DNA of 64,000 nucleotides from Dichetophora obliterata. Lineage: Eukaryota > Arthropoda > Insecta > Diptera > Sciomyzidae. The translations under genes and the position numbers were made by a program. A model generated the notes under the pieces. The model ran no database searches. It was not told the origin of the DNA and worked only from the letters and a program-made list of their open reading frames with translations. Shown here piece after piece: positions 31,189 through 42,247 of the stretch. Each line of letters starts with the position of its first letter. Positions within the stretch are counted from its first letter, which is position 1. Where the stretch lies: assembly GCA_963920525.1 (NCBI GenBank), contig OY986438.1:192020962-192084961 (forward strand). Direction: 5' to 3'.

Positions 31189-32689
31189 TTCAGCAAACCC
31201 TTAAAATTTTAAATATTTTTATATATTTTTATATATTATAAATTTTTATATTTTATATAGTTTTATGTATGTAAAACCTTGAGCTTAAACAAATAGCAAA
31301 AATGTCATAAATTTGTTTATATATTTTATTTTTTATATCCATGAAATTTTTTGTTCTCGAACTCAAGAGTTATAACGATTTGTGTGAAATTACTTTCTTT
31401 CCTTAGTGTGTTCTACAAAAAAATATTTGAAAGGATCTACTTTGGACATTTAGAAAATATGTAAATACCTAAGAAAAATGTGAATTTTTTAAATATATAA
31501 ATAAAGTTTTGTATTGAATTTAACTAAAGTTACAAAGTGGTTATACATTCAATTTTAAAGTCATTAAAACTTTTTGCATTTCATGTATTCATTAAGTATT
31601 TAAGTTTCAAAATCTATTTTCTATTAATATTGAAGCTACACTCAAACCTTTCAATATTGTTACTTTTCATAATAAATTAATCAAATCCAAAATTTGTAAA
31701 GTCCATTTTTTTTTTGTTCAAAAATGCTAAAGTCCATCTACTTTAGTTTCAAAAGAGGCTCAGTCCCTGCTTTGGGTTTCAAAACTAGCTAGGTCCAAAA
31801 AATTGTTTACAATATCTCCTTGAATTGATGAGGAATTTGGCAAAAAATATTTTTTTGGCAATATTCTATACTATTACAATCAGCACTTTATTGTTGTATA
31901 TTAATTTAAATACACCTGTCCCTCTGTATCAGTTTTTCATGTTTTTCTGAAAATGGAAAAACTGAGCTTGGTCATTTTTTTTAACCTAGACCAATCATGT
32001 TATTAAAGCTTTAAATTTAAATTCTATGTATTTGTAACAAAAAATTTGCTGTGGAAAATATTTGTAAGTGCTATTTCAAAGACACGCTGATGCCTTTTTC
32101 TCTGAAGTTAATTCATTTAGATACAATTTTGACATTTTAATGGATACATTCATTCTTATCCTCGCGACAACACTGTTTCTCAATCCGACTGGAAATAAAA
32201 AAGTAGCAAAGGTTTTTCTTTGTCACTTTTAAAACTTTTGTTACCAGAATTATATGAAAAACTTTGCATTGTTTTCTTTAATAGTAAGAATTCCTAAAGG
32301 CTTTTGATTAAATAAGTCAGGTGTTCGTATGCCTATGAATTTTCTAAAATAAGCTGAATATTTTTCTTGGTATAAGAATTTTTTTATATTCGGAAACCTA
32401 TTGGACACAATGCAAATAGTTTGATTATTTTTGAGCAAAAGAAATTGTAGAAATATTTTTTTTAAAATTTTGTATATGTTTTAACAGTAATTTTGAAAAA
32501 TATTCTGCCTACTCGTTGCAAATTATTAATGAAAATCTTTTTTTTTAACAAGAAATTACAAATATTGCATTTGAAATGATGAAAATGTAAAAAAACATAA
32601 ATCGTTTATAAAATTAATTTAAATCAAAATATTTCAAACACTTCATTATGAAGTACTTGAAAATAATCTCTTATAATTTTATATTTGTA
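31189..32689. other. Intronic AT-rich DNA, no gene seen
   Basis: No recognisable coding sequence, inverted repeat pair or tandem array. A few short frames are AT-rich noise. Confidence 0.45.
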
Positions 32690-34968
32690 AAATGTGTTTA
32701 CAAATATTGTAAATAGTCTTTTTGAAAAGCATGTTCCTTTGCGTTCAGTTACGGTAAAAAATTCAGCCTGCCCATGGTTTAACACTCATGTGCTAAAATC
32801 TATTAAAAAACGTAACAAGCTTCACAGCTTGTGGAAAAGGTGTCCGTCTGCGTTTAATTGGGAAAAATTTAGGATTGCAAGAAAGACGTCAGTTCGACTT
32901 GTTAGGCAGTCTAAAGAAAAATTCTGTGCATCTAAATTAAATGCTTCGCTTCCGTCAAAGGCGTTATGGAGGAACTTGAAAGCAATGGGTATTGGTGCAA
33001 AACGTTCTGATAAGTGTAATGTCGATCCGGATATCTTAAATGGTTTCTTTCTCTCTAACTCAGTGTCTACTCCCAGTAACAACATTATTTTCTCCAATAA
33101 TACTGAACATGAAAATTTCCAATTCTCCACAGTAAGTTCAAACGACGTGAGAAAGTCTATAATAAAAATTAAGTCTAATGCAATAGGTGAGGATCATATT
33201 TCATTAAAATTCTTAAAATTTATTCTTCCACATGTTTTTAGCCCCATTACACATATAGTTAACCACTGTTTCAATACGTCTTTGTTTCCTTGTTCTTGGA
33301 AAGTTGCTGTTGTTATGCCAGTAGCAAAAAAACCAAATGCTAATGAGCCCAATGATTATAGGCCTATCAGCATACTATCTTGTCTGGCCAAAGTGTGTGA
33401 AGCTCTTATGGCATGCCAAATTGAATCTTTCATTAATGTAAACAACTTATTGTACCCAATGCAATCCGGTTTTAGGGCTTTTCACAGTTGTACCACTGCC
33501 ACAGTCAAAATTCTAGATGATATAAGATCGTCGTATGATGAAGGACATATAACACTTCTTTGCCTCCTAGACTTTTCGAAGGCATTCGATACAGTTAATC
33601 ATTCGTTATTGTGTCAGAAACTTAAGTGTTTGTATGGTTTTAGTGAAAGCGCTTTACGGCTCTTAAAGAGTTACCTGGCAAATCGGGTCCAGCGGGTCAG
33701 GGCTGGCAACAAATATTCTGGGTACAAAATTCTGACTAGTGGTGTACCCCAAGGTTCAGTTCTTGGTCCCCTGCTATTTGTTATTTTCATAAATGACATA
33801 TTTGGAGTCTGCAAATATTCAACAATGCATGCCTATGCAGATGATGTACAAATATATCTTTCCAATAGAGTTGGTCTTCTAGATGACTTAGTTTACAGAC
33901 TAAATGTGGATCTAGAATCTATAAACAGATGGGCAATCTATAATTGTCTTAAGCTTAATGCTTTAAAATCTGTTGTGCTACCTATTGCGAAAGATAACAT
34001 TTTTTACGAGGATATTCCTGATTTATTTTTGGGCTCTGAAAAATTAAAGTTAACACGCTGTACAAAAAGTCTTGGTTTTTACATAAATTCCACGCTGACA
34101 TGCACTGACCACATTTATAATGTGGTACGAAATGTACATTATGTTTTACGAAATTTAAGAGTGATGGCTGAATTTACTCCCACTAGCACCAGAAGCAAAC
34201 TAGTAGTTCAACTAATTATTCCCTTAATTACTTACTCGGAGCTAGTCTACAGTAAGCTGGACTCTTGTTCCCAACTAAAGCTTCAGCTGGCATTCAATCA
34301 TGCCATCCGATATGTGTTTGGCCTTCGCAAGTTTGATCATATATCTCAGTTCAACAAAAGCATTATTGGTTGCGATATAATAAACTACTTAAGTTTCAGA
34401 AACTGTTTGTTCTTACACAAGCTGATTCATTCGAAAGCACCATATTATTTATATGAGAAATTACAATTTAGTCAACTACAAAGAAGTCGTATGCTTACTA
34501 TCCCTAAATTTAACTTTCTTAATTCCTCAAGATTATTCTTCGTTAACGCCATTAGGTTATGGAATAGTTTACCAAGTCATATTAAAACTATTGCTGGAAC
34601 CAGAATGTTTAGACAAGCCATTTTCTCTTACTTTTCAAGTTAATTAACATACATTGTGACCACTTCTTCTTACTTCTCTAGTTCTTCGTTCTATACCTCC
34701 CTCTGCTTCCCTATACTTGATTCCTACTCTTATTTCTCATTTTTTTTTTTTTTTTTATTCTTTTTATTATGAATTTCTTTGCTGTTTTTATCAATATTTA
34801 TTCACCAAGCACTGAGTAGTTCTAATCTAAGCATATTATTTATTTTCTTAGGCTTAAGTAGATATATTGTAACATTACCAACTTTGATGTATTATAAAAG
34901 AACTTGTTTCTTATTATACAAATAACGTTTTAAAACGAATAAATTGAAATTGAAATTGAAATTGAAAT
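32690..34968 (+). mobile_element. 5'-truncated CR1/Jockey-superfamily LINE with (TTGAAA)n tail
   Basis: Covers the C-terminal part of ORF2, a 3'UTR of about 300 bp with a T-run at 34741-34757, and a tail of TTGAAA units at about 34942-34968. The endonuclease is missing, consistent with 5' truncation during target-primed reverse transcription. Same protein family as the decayed copy at 23950-27448 but opposite in orientation and with a different 3' end, so another subfamily. It lies antisense in the MGC-type gene's intron, 47 bp before the Sec61-gamma fragment. Confidence 0.88.
32694..34643 (+). CDS. LINE reverse transcriptase, intact 649-codon frame
   Basis: No internal stop. Motifs in order: KHVPLRS (~residue 14), KKRNKLH (~40), NDYRPISILS (~224), QSGFRA (~257), LLDFSKAFDTVNH with the first catalytic Asp (~295), SGVPQGSVLGPLLF (~355), HAYADDVQIYL with the catalytic Asp pair (~390), LGFYINSTL (~466) and the C-terminal FFVNAIRLWNSLP (~622). 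The usual upstream endonuclease is absent, so it cannot retrotranspose by itself. All RT catalytic residues are present, suggesting a young copy. The ATG at 32694 is probably just the first ATG in the truncated frame, not the native start. Confidence 0.9.
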   Translation: MFTNIVNSLFEKHVPLRSVTVKNSACPWFNTHVLKSIKKRNKLHSLWKRCPSAFNWEKFRIARKTSVRLVRQSKEKFCASKLNASLPSKALWRNLKAMGIGAKRSDKCNVDPDILNGFFLSNSVSTPSNNIIFSNNTEHENFQFSTVSSNDVRKSIIKIKSNAIGEDHISLKFLKFILPHVFSPITHIVNHCFNTSLFPCSWKVAVVMPVAKKPNANEPNDYRPISILSCLAKVCEALMACQIESFINVNNLLYPMQSGFRAFHSCTTATVKILDDIRSSYDEGHITLLCLLDFSKAFDTVNHSLLCQKLKCLYGFSESALRLLKSYLANRVQRVRAGNKYSGYKILTSGVPQGSVLGPLLFVIFINDIFGVCKYSTMHAYADDVQIYLSNRVGLLDDLVYRLNVDLESINRWAIYNCLKLNALKSVVLPIAKDNIFYEDIPDLFLGSEKLKLTRCTKSLGFYINSTLTCTDHIYNVVRNVHYVLRNLRVMAEFTPTSTRSKLVVQLIIPLITYSELVYSKLDSCSQLKLQLAFNHAIRYVFGLRKFDHISQFNKSIIGCDIINYLSFRNCLFLHKLIHSKAPYYLYEKLQFSQLQRSRMLTIPKFNFLNSSRLFFVNAIRLWNSLPSHIKTIAGTRMFRQAIFSYFSS

Positions 34969-35014
34969 AAGCTAAAGCGTTATATAGTGTAACTACAAGA
35001 AATTTGCAGCCATA

Positions 35015-35113
35015 TTATGACCCGACAATAAAGTTGTTGATGGGAAAGTGAATCAGTTTTACAAAGAAACCAATGAAGCCCATGATGCAGAAACCGATGG
35101 CGGTGGCGGTGGC
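35015..35113 (-). pseudogene. C-terminal fragment of Sec61-gamma
   Basis: The minus strand encodes 32 codons and a stop: [20 protein letters not shown] followed by NNFIVGS, which is the conserved single membrane helix and C-terminus of SEC61G/Sec61-gamma, the small subunit of the ER translocon (about 68 residues in full). The first half of the protein is not found upstream. The match begins after ...TACTAAG, which could be read as a splice acceptor but lacks a pyrimidine tract. No poly-A follows the stop. It is either a gene fragment carried in by a transposition/repair event or, less likely, a genuine last exon. It lies within the MGC-type gene's intron, same strand. Confidence 0.8.
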
Positions 35114-35281
35114 TCTTAGTATTTTTTTTTTATTTTAGTTTTGCTTTTTTTGCTTTTTTTGCAGTATTTGGTTAGTTAATTAAAATATTGACCATTTTTA
35201 ATAACATTATTTACACACTCATCACAGTTTGTAAAATTGGATTTTTAAAAATTTTTCATTTTTTCAGCAGTTAAAAGATAC

Positions 35282-35393
35282 CTTGTACAGCATCTTCGGC
35301 ACTTTTGGCGGCATCTGTTGCAACATGTGAAGCACTTTTTAGCATTTCACTCCCAGCTGTTGCTATCATTGGTGTGCTGCTGGCGCAACCCAT
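35282..35393 (-). CDS. First coding exon of the MGC-type gene
   Basis: ATG at 35393 gives MGCASSTPMIATAGSEMLKS and then ASHVATDAAKSAEDAVQ, ending with one base of a split codon before the donor GTATCT (35281 downward). Gly2-Cys3 with small residues after it is a typical N-myristoylation plus palmitoylation context, so membrane anchoring is predicted. The Ala/Asp/Lys pattern (VATDAAKSAEDAVQ) continues naturally into exon 2 (DVTHTLGKSLEAAKD), and the codon phase matches (G + AT). This supports direct splicing over a 20.1-kb intron; extra small exons cannot be excluded. Gene not recognised. Confidence 0.72.
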
Positions 35394-36560
35394 TTTTTTG
35401 AAACTTAATGGTTAATTCAAGTTATTTATTTTTATTATCTATATGTTATGTTATATTATTCGCTCTAGTAGACTACTTTTTTAAAAATTTTAACTATAAA
35501 TTAGGTTTATTTGGGTTAATTTTAGTTTTTATCAAAATAAGTTTGCTTCGATTTTTTTTTTCTCCACCGACGAGATGCCTAGAACATATTTTGTTAGCAC
35601 GTTTATTCCTTCAGGTGGTCACTTAGTCGACTGCTTGAGCAGTCTCCAGTAAACGATTGAGTGGTCACTTTGTTTCGTTTGCAAATCGGTTGCCTATTAC
35701 AACAACAGCAATAACAATAGCAACTCGCAATGGCTACTGAGTGTTAGAGTCAATCACTCACTCACACGCTCAATTTGTGGGTCTGGAAGTGTATTAATTC
35801 AACCCTTGCGTCTTGCGATGAGGTCATGCGCCTGGCTTATAGGGTAAATATAAGGAAATATAGCTTAAATTAGCTAAAAGTAAATGTATAAATAATCAAC
35901 TAGCTGTTGGTAATCGACGCGTGGGGATGCGAAGAAGAAAGGAAAGTTGACCGTGGCGTATGAGTAACATTATTATCAATCAGATTAAATGCATTTATAA
36001 TGCATGAATTATTGACAAAATATGACCTAGTCTCTTATAAGCCACTTTATTTCATCCTTTTTGCTATAAGGCTGGAATCTATTCATGGAATAGCTGCCCA
36101 AGATCTAAGCTTAAATAAGAAAAAGTGATTTAAAATTAATGGGACATCATGACGTATGTGCGATATTAATAAGGTTTTAAACCTTTTAAAAAAACCATGA
36201 CAAAAATTTATCTAAAAAATTCAAATTTTTCTTCTGTACAGGCCGCTAGCTGCTGTATTTGCCCTATAGTTTATAATGTATGGTAATTAGTTCGCGGTAG
36301 TTCGAGCTCGATAACAAAAAAGTTCCTTTCTGATTTTAGCCTCTGCAGCAAATAAAAATCACGAATAATCGCGCGCTTTATTTGGCACACATACACACAC
36401 ACACACATACTATGCTCACCTTGTTATTGTTTAGGCAAAAAAATAATAGTAAATTGTTTAAGTGCAGTCGTGTGTGTAATGAATTTAGTTGTGTATAAAA
36501 AGAGCCTTTAAGTGTGTTTTATAGAGCAGCTAACGTGTTGCTGATTTGTTTTCGTTATGG
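35394..36560 (-). promoter_or_regulatory. Probable 5'UTR/promoter side of the MGC-type gene
   Basis: Upstream of the ATG on the minus strand. CAACAACAGCAATAACAATAG and GAGTG-type words at about 35640-35800 have lower AT content than the surroundings, and a minus-strand TCAGT initiator-like word lies near 35740. A (CA)n run is at about 36391-36410. No TATA box at a fixed distance was established. Tentative. Confidence 0.3.
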
Positions 36561-37409
36561 CACAAAATAGTTGTATTTTTTTTTTCTTTTGCAGGCTATT
36601 TACTCTATTTGGACTCTGACTTTTTTAATGCAGCTTTCATTTTATTACTTTTTGTTTGAACTTAAACTTGACATTAAAGCAAATCATAAAGAATGCGTTC
36701 AAATAAAAACAACATAAAATTTCGAGAATTTTAGCTTTACGCTTGTCGGAAAAACCTAATAAAAGTTAATGTTTTTTTTTGCCCTAAGCCAATGTTTTCC
36801 AGCTTACTAAATGGCCGAGTTAAGTGCTGCGTGCATTAAATTTGTAAACTTTTGAAATAACTGCTACTGTCTAATAGTCTGCAAGTTTTACCCAAAGGAT
36901 AGCATAGAACTTGAAAAGGGAGCTGGTCCTCTCATTACATTTCAGGATTATTGACCCATTTCAAGGTTGGTCTGCTAGTTAAACAAATATTTCTATAAAA
37001 TATCTACAGTTGGTCATTAAACAGTTATTAATGACACGAACGCTTTTGACAGCTTCTATTTATGTCGTTTTTGTAAACTTAGCCAGTAATAGAAGGGATG
37101 TACTTTTCAACTATTGGTTACTGATAATACATTTATACTGGAATTACATACAAAACTCTACTTTTCTTACACTTGGAAAAAAATTCTGGTTTTTTTTTTG
37201 TTGGCTTAAGTTTATTTATATAAGTTTTTATTATTATTTAATAAATTAATTAATTGCTACATCAAACGTAAATTTCAACACATATCAGTTATGTTGTTAA
37301 TAAACTAAAACAAAAACTGGTAAGGAATCATCTTCGACTGGACCGAAGTTACAATGCCCAACAGCCGTATTTTAGCATCATATATTCGAAGTTTTCAATG
37401 TTGTATTAT
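36561..37409. other. Intergenic AT-rich DNA, no gene seen
   Basis: No supported feature; a 79-codon frame at 37010-37249 has no recognisable content. Confidence 0.4.
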
Positions 37410-37750
37410 TTTGATGACGTCACTTTTAGAGCGCGTGGTTTTTATCCAAATATTTAAAATTTGAAAGTCAGAGTACATACTAATTATCGAAGCTTATGTG
37501 TACAATATCAATTTTATACTATTATTTTTTTGGAATTTATGAATTTTGGTATTCTGGTGACGTCACTTTGAATGGGAGGTAGGTCAGGTATTTATTTTAT
37601 TTTACAAATTTCAGACTCACAGTGCTTATTTGCAAAATGTGAAGTCTTTAAATTAACATTTTTTAAATTTAAAGAGATTTTACCGCTCTGATAAAGTACC
37701 CTTATATGGGAGGTAGGCGTGGTTTTCATCCCATTTTGCTCCTTCTCGAA
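37410..37750. repeat. Degenerate ~140-bp tandem repeat with TGACGTCA
   Basis: GATGACGTCACTTTTAGAG at about 37413 and GGTGACGTCACTTTGAATG at about 37557 head two related units; a third (GGGAGGTAGGCGTGGTTTTC) at about 37709 shares GGGAGGTAGG with the second. TGACGTCA is the CRE consensus, but here it belongs to a decayed repeat. Confidence 0.5.
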
Positions 37751-38489
37751 CTTGATCTTAGTCTTTTCAATATAAGCATTTCTTCTTTATTTCATTACGA
37801 GTGTCAATAGATGGGGGTTGTTTTTAACAAACTATTAGTAAAAAAATTAAAAAAAGCTTTAGAGTTAGGGATTTTTATTTAATATTTTCTTTCAACGCTC
37901 ATAATTCGAGTCAATGGTTACCAATCTAAAATTTAATTATATTGTGCAAGCCTCCCCACCCAGAACTTTTATCCGTTAGACGAAACTGGGACACATCATA
38001 ACGCACTAGAGACCAAGGTTAGTGAAAGCAATGGACACTTCTCCACTCCTTTGGTGAACTTGCACCAAAGAAGGCAAGGGTTGGTCTGTCAGCCAATAAG
38101 GTCATGGCAACAGTTTTTTTAAATACATTCGGAGTCATTCACATCAATTACCTTAAAAAGGGTAAAGCGATCATCGTCCAATTTTATTCACAGCTGTTGA
38201 ACAGATCTGACATTGATTTGAAACAAAAATTACTGCATTTGGCGAAGAAAAAATAACTCTTGTTTTCTTTGCATCTCCATTCTTATTAGAAGTAGTCTAC
38301 TAGTGTGAGAAGAGTCTGAACGTGATCCAGAGTCTAGCTCAATGTGGGTTAGGTTCAAGCCTCGCTCGCACTTGCTGCATTTCTGTTTTATTTTGAGAAG
38401 TCCATATCTAGACAGAGAGCAACTTTTAACAAACTGGACTCTCTCTCTCGCTCTCTCTGATTCGATAACGCATATTTTGGGTAGTTTTT
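37751..38489. other. No gene seen
   Basis: Includes a CTCTCT-rich stretch at about 38440-38460. May contain decayed upstream parts of the LINE that follows, but no motif was identified. Confidence 0.35.
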
Positions 38490-38740
38490 CCTGACTTTGA
38501 AATCGTTGTAGCAGGCGATTTCAATGTCCACAACCCAGCTTGATTACGTCACTCGGGCCCATTAACACCTGTTGCGCAATATATTAAGCTATTTGCTGAA
38601 TCGAACCAATTGATTCAACTAGTGAAGGAACCCACTTTTTTCCATCAAAGTGATCTTCATAGCCATAATATCCTTGACCATTTTCTGACTTCGCATCATG
38701 CCAAATATGATGTGAGTGTCAACGTACCTCTCGAACTATT
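38490..38740 (+). pseudogene. LINE endonuclease fragment
   Basis: Translation gives DFEIVVAGDFNVHNPA, then a stop, then HSGPLTPVAQYIKLFAESNQ and SHNILDHFLTSHHAKYDVSV. GDFN is the conserved apurinic-endonuclease motif of Jockey-type LINEs. It is truncated by the SINE that follows; the RT part resumes at 39148. Confidence 0.8.
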
Positions 38741-39141
38741 TTTTTTTAAAAAATAATTTGTATAAGGCGTGCACCTTATACAAACAACATTTTATCTTTG
38801 ACTTGAAAGGAAAGTGATAGATAATTAGACGAAGAATTGATTGGAACTATACGTGTATTATCGATTAGGCGGAACAAACGTGAAAGACAATTTGAATTGC
38901 TTATAACCAAGGCTAGTGCTATGCCTTAACCTAGGCAAGCATTTCCAGCCCTCACTTGTTCCTGTCCTTTAATTCCACATTTTCCACAATTTATTTGTAG
39001 TTTTTTTCTAATAATTTTCTTAATAATTCTTAAAAGTAGTAAATAACAAAGAAAGCAAAAAGAACCATGCCCGAACCCGGATTCGAACCGGGGACCTCTG
39101 AGTTGGTAGTGCAGGGCACTCTTCACTATACTACAAAGGCC
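38741..39141 (-). mobile_element. tRNA-derived SINE, copy 3, inside a LINE
   Basis: Minus-strand head at 39141 (GGCCTTTGTAGTATAGTG), B box GGTTCGAATCC, body equal to copies 1 and 2, T-run tail at 38739-38747. It lies between an endonuclease and an RT fragment of one LINE. No clean target duplication; LINE sequence may have been lost at the junction. Confidence 0.87.
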
Positions 39142-39147
39142 GATAAC

Positions 39148-39580
39148 CATCAAAGAGCAGAGTTGTTTCTCTGGATATTTCAAAAGTGTTTGACCGAGTG
39201 TGGCATAAAGAGCTCGTGTCGAAACTTATTGCATATGGTGTTGGTGGTCCTCTTTCGAGAAGCACGCCTTCAACGCAGGAGTAGCGCAGAGTTTAGTTTT
39301 ATCACGCATGACTCAATACATTCGTTTGCGGACGACAACAGTGTTTGCCATTCATACTTATTCAAAAAACGCCCAAGCTCTATGGAGATTGAGAGGAATA
39401 GGCAAAATATGAATGACACATTCCTAAATGATCTACAAAAAATCTACGAGTGGGGTCTTGCCAATAGAGTAAAGTTCAACGCAAGTAGGAACCAGTGCTA
39501 TCTATTAACCCACAAGGGAATGGATTGCCCCTTAGCTCCCCTCTTGAATGATTCGGATCCTGTAGAAAACGGTGCAAAAA
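39148..39580 (+). pseudogene. LINE reverse transcriptase fragment
   Basis: In one frame VVSLDISKVFDRVWHKELVS, KLIAYGVGGPL; after a frameshift NSIHSFADDN-type sequence (IHSFADDNSVCHSYLF) and WGLANRVKFNASRNQCYLL. Thus RT motif A and the catalytic FADD are still visible, but the segment with GVPQGS is deleted (near 39260-39300). Probably the same element as the endonuclease fragment at 38490-38740. Confidence 0.8.
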
Positions 39581-41849
39581 ATATTTCACTCTTCTCTTTT
39601 GTTAGGAATTTATTTTTATGTTAACATTTTTATATTATTATTTTTATATAATTTTTTATTGTACAAGAATTTCAATATTAATATGTATTATTTTTAATTT
39701 AATTCTAATATATTGTAAAAAACAAAAGTTATAAGATTGTAAGTTATTAATACAAAATTTTACTTTGCTTAAAAGTGTAAGCTGAAGTTGCTATAAAAAA
39801 AATTAAACAAAACTAGCATAAGATTTTGTGAATAAACACATCTTTAGTTTATCGTAATTTGAGTAGCTAACCACTGCACAGTAACAAAACAAAAAAAAAC
39901 ACGAAACGAAAAGGAAGAAAAGAGAGGAAAACGAAGCAAAATTGGCCTTTTTCCGTTCTCGACTGGCTGCAAAAAAAGATCGTCATCAACGAGGCAACAA
40001 TTTCTAATCAGAATTTTGTAATTAAATCAGTCGTTTTCCACATATTAAAATATCGTTTTATTATCAATACAAGTGAAAGAAAAACCATTGATAGTAATTC
40101 AATAGTGGACAAAAAAAAACCCCAAATAATAATAATCAAAAGTTATTAGTACAACAAATACAAAACCAAAGAACTTTTAAACAATATATACGTGCAGAAT
40201 GTGTGAATACCATTTACATGCAAACAAACTACTTAAAAACTATACATAAAAACATTACAATAATACATTAGACCAACTACAAACAATACAAATTAAGGTT
40301 AGTAAAAGAAAAATAATTATAAATAAAATTCAACATTCAATACCAGCAAAATAATACAAACAGCATAAAATTGGCATTCAGTTGGCAAAATTACCCACTG
40401 TGCGCCAAAAAGGTGTGCTGTGTATCCAAGATCATCTTAGACGATCATCGAGGCAAAGGGTCAGTGGGAAGACAGCGTGGAGAACCCCGCTAAACAACCA
40501 TTAAAAAGTCTCGAAAAAAAAAGAGAACACGCTGGTCAAGCAGTCAACTCAACCGCAGTGTGTTGCAGCGGAGCAAACAACTAAGTTCTTTTTTCATATC
40601 ATGCTTATAATTAAGCTTATTTCTTAAAAGTAAATATTTTCTAAAATACGCTTAAGCTTATAATATAATGTAGATTAATTAGATACAACTAACATATAAC
40701 ATAAATTGAAATATTTATATATAAATCTTGAAGAGAAAGTATATAAAAAAAAGAGAAAAAAAAGAAGATAAATGCTTGCATGGTTTGTTTTAACAAAAAA
40801 GTGTTTCAAATAAAGCAACAACAAAAACATGTAGAAATTTGAGTAAATTAGAATAAAGAAAAAAAAAATATAGATTGAAAACATTGGGGGTCCATGTATA
40901 TATTAGTTTTTTTTATAAAAACACAATAATCATCTTAAATTCTATTTACAGACAACTTTGGTTGAAAGGAACACCGACACGATGCGCATCTTATCGGCAG
41001 ATTCAACATTCATCCATATAGCAACTACAAATTAAACACAACAATGGGTAAAAAAAAACTATATAAACATGGATTTAAAACGTATGTAATTTCTTAATTT
41101 TCTATATACATACATTTTTCTTTATATGATTCTTAAATCTAACGTCTCAATAAAAAAAAATATACCTTTTTTTTTGTCATTGAATTAAATAAATATATTT
41201 CAGGCAGGCAGATAAATTATACTTTTAAAATTCAAATTTAAAATCTTAAACAAAATTTTGTTTCTTTAAATGTAAATCTAATGAATTGAGCTACTTTTAT
41301 TGATAAATATACATTAAATACTTAGATAGAAAATAATTGGATAAAACTTAAAAATAATCATGCAAATAAGACCATAAATAATTAGATAATTTTTCTACCT
41401 AAATACTTTATAAACTATCCACTATAGAAAATTCTACTTAAGCTACCTCCAAATTATTATCTTAAAATTATTTTTAATTACTATGTCATGAACAATAATA
41501 TTACACGGGAAATAATTCATATTTCTTGGCTTAAAATAAATTGTTAAATTTACAATGAATTGCTAATTTATTTTTATAAGGGGAATGCTAGTAGGAATGG
41601 AAAAAGATTGTTAATTGGGAAGACGGTTATTATTAAGGGGCAGTCAGGAAAATTTTCGAATGTTAAGGCTGCCATGGTGTTCTGGTAGAACATACCAATG
41701 GGTGGGAGAATTGCATTCTAAGTGACATAACACCAGCTCACTTTTTAGGGAAGCTGTAAACTGTTATATTGGTTCAATAATTATAATTTTTTTTGTTGCT
41801 CTGTTTTGGCATTTTTTTTCCATATGGCATGATTAATTTTGCTATGTTA
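39581..41849. other. Intergenic A/T-rich DNA, no gene supported
   Basis: A-rich plus-strand sequence. A less AT-rich block at 40390-40510 (GATCATCTTAGACGATCATCG palindrome-like word near 40431) and one at 40950-41050 after a CTATTTACAG could be untranslated exons or transposon leader, but no protein or splice partner can be shown. Confidence 0.35.
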
Positions 41850-42247
41850 TGCGTCGCCGTATAGATGGGTACCAAGAACCTCGCCACACCGATAGAGCTA
41901 GTCGATGACCATCAAACATGCCGCCTCGTACCTTTTCAACGGATTAATCTATTTAAATCTTAACTTAAAATTGCGACATTTGAACCGCGCATAACACTTT
42001 TTCAGTTCAAAAGAGACCTGTGCCTCTGAAACACGTCTGGAATGGGTTGTTCATGGCGGACAAGAAAAATGTCAAGAGAATTCACTAGGATATTATCAGA
42101 TAGAGAAATGCAACTGCGTGTACGAAATGGAAACCTTTCATAAAATCGTTTCAGATTACCTGTCATTAAAAAACGTTGGACGTACGAAGGAGTTAGTGTC
42201 GCCCGAAAACATACGTGCAAATTTAGTGCTAGAAGAAACATCTAAAA

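Noticed and set aside
39890..41050. 5' untranslated exons of a host gene
   Set aside because: A-rich leader-like DNA and an acceptor-like CTATTTACAG exist, but no coding exon or matching donor could be identified.
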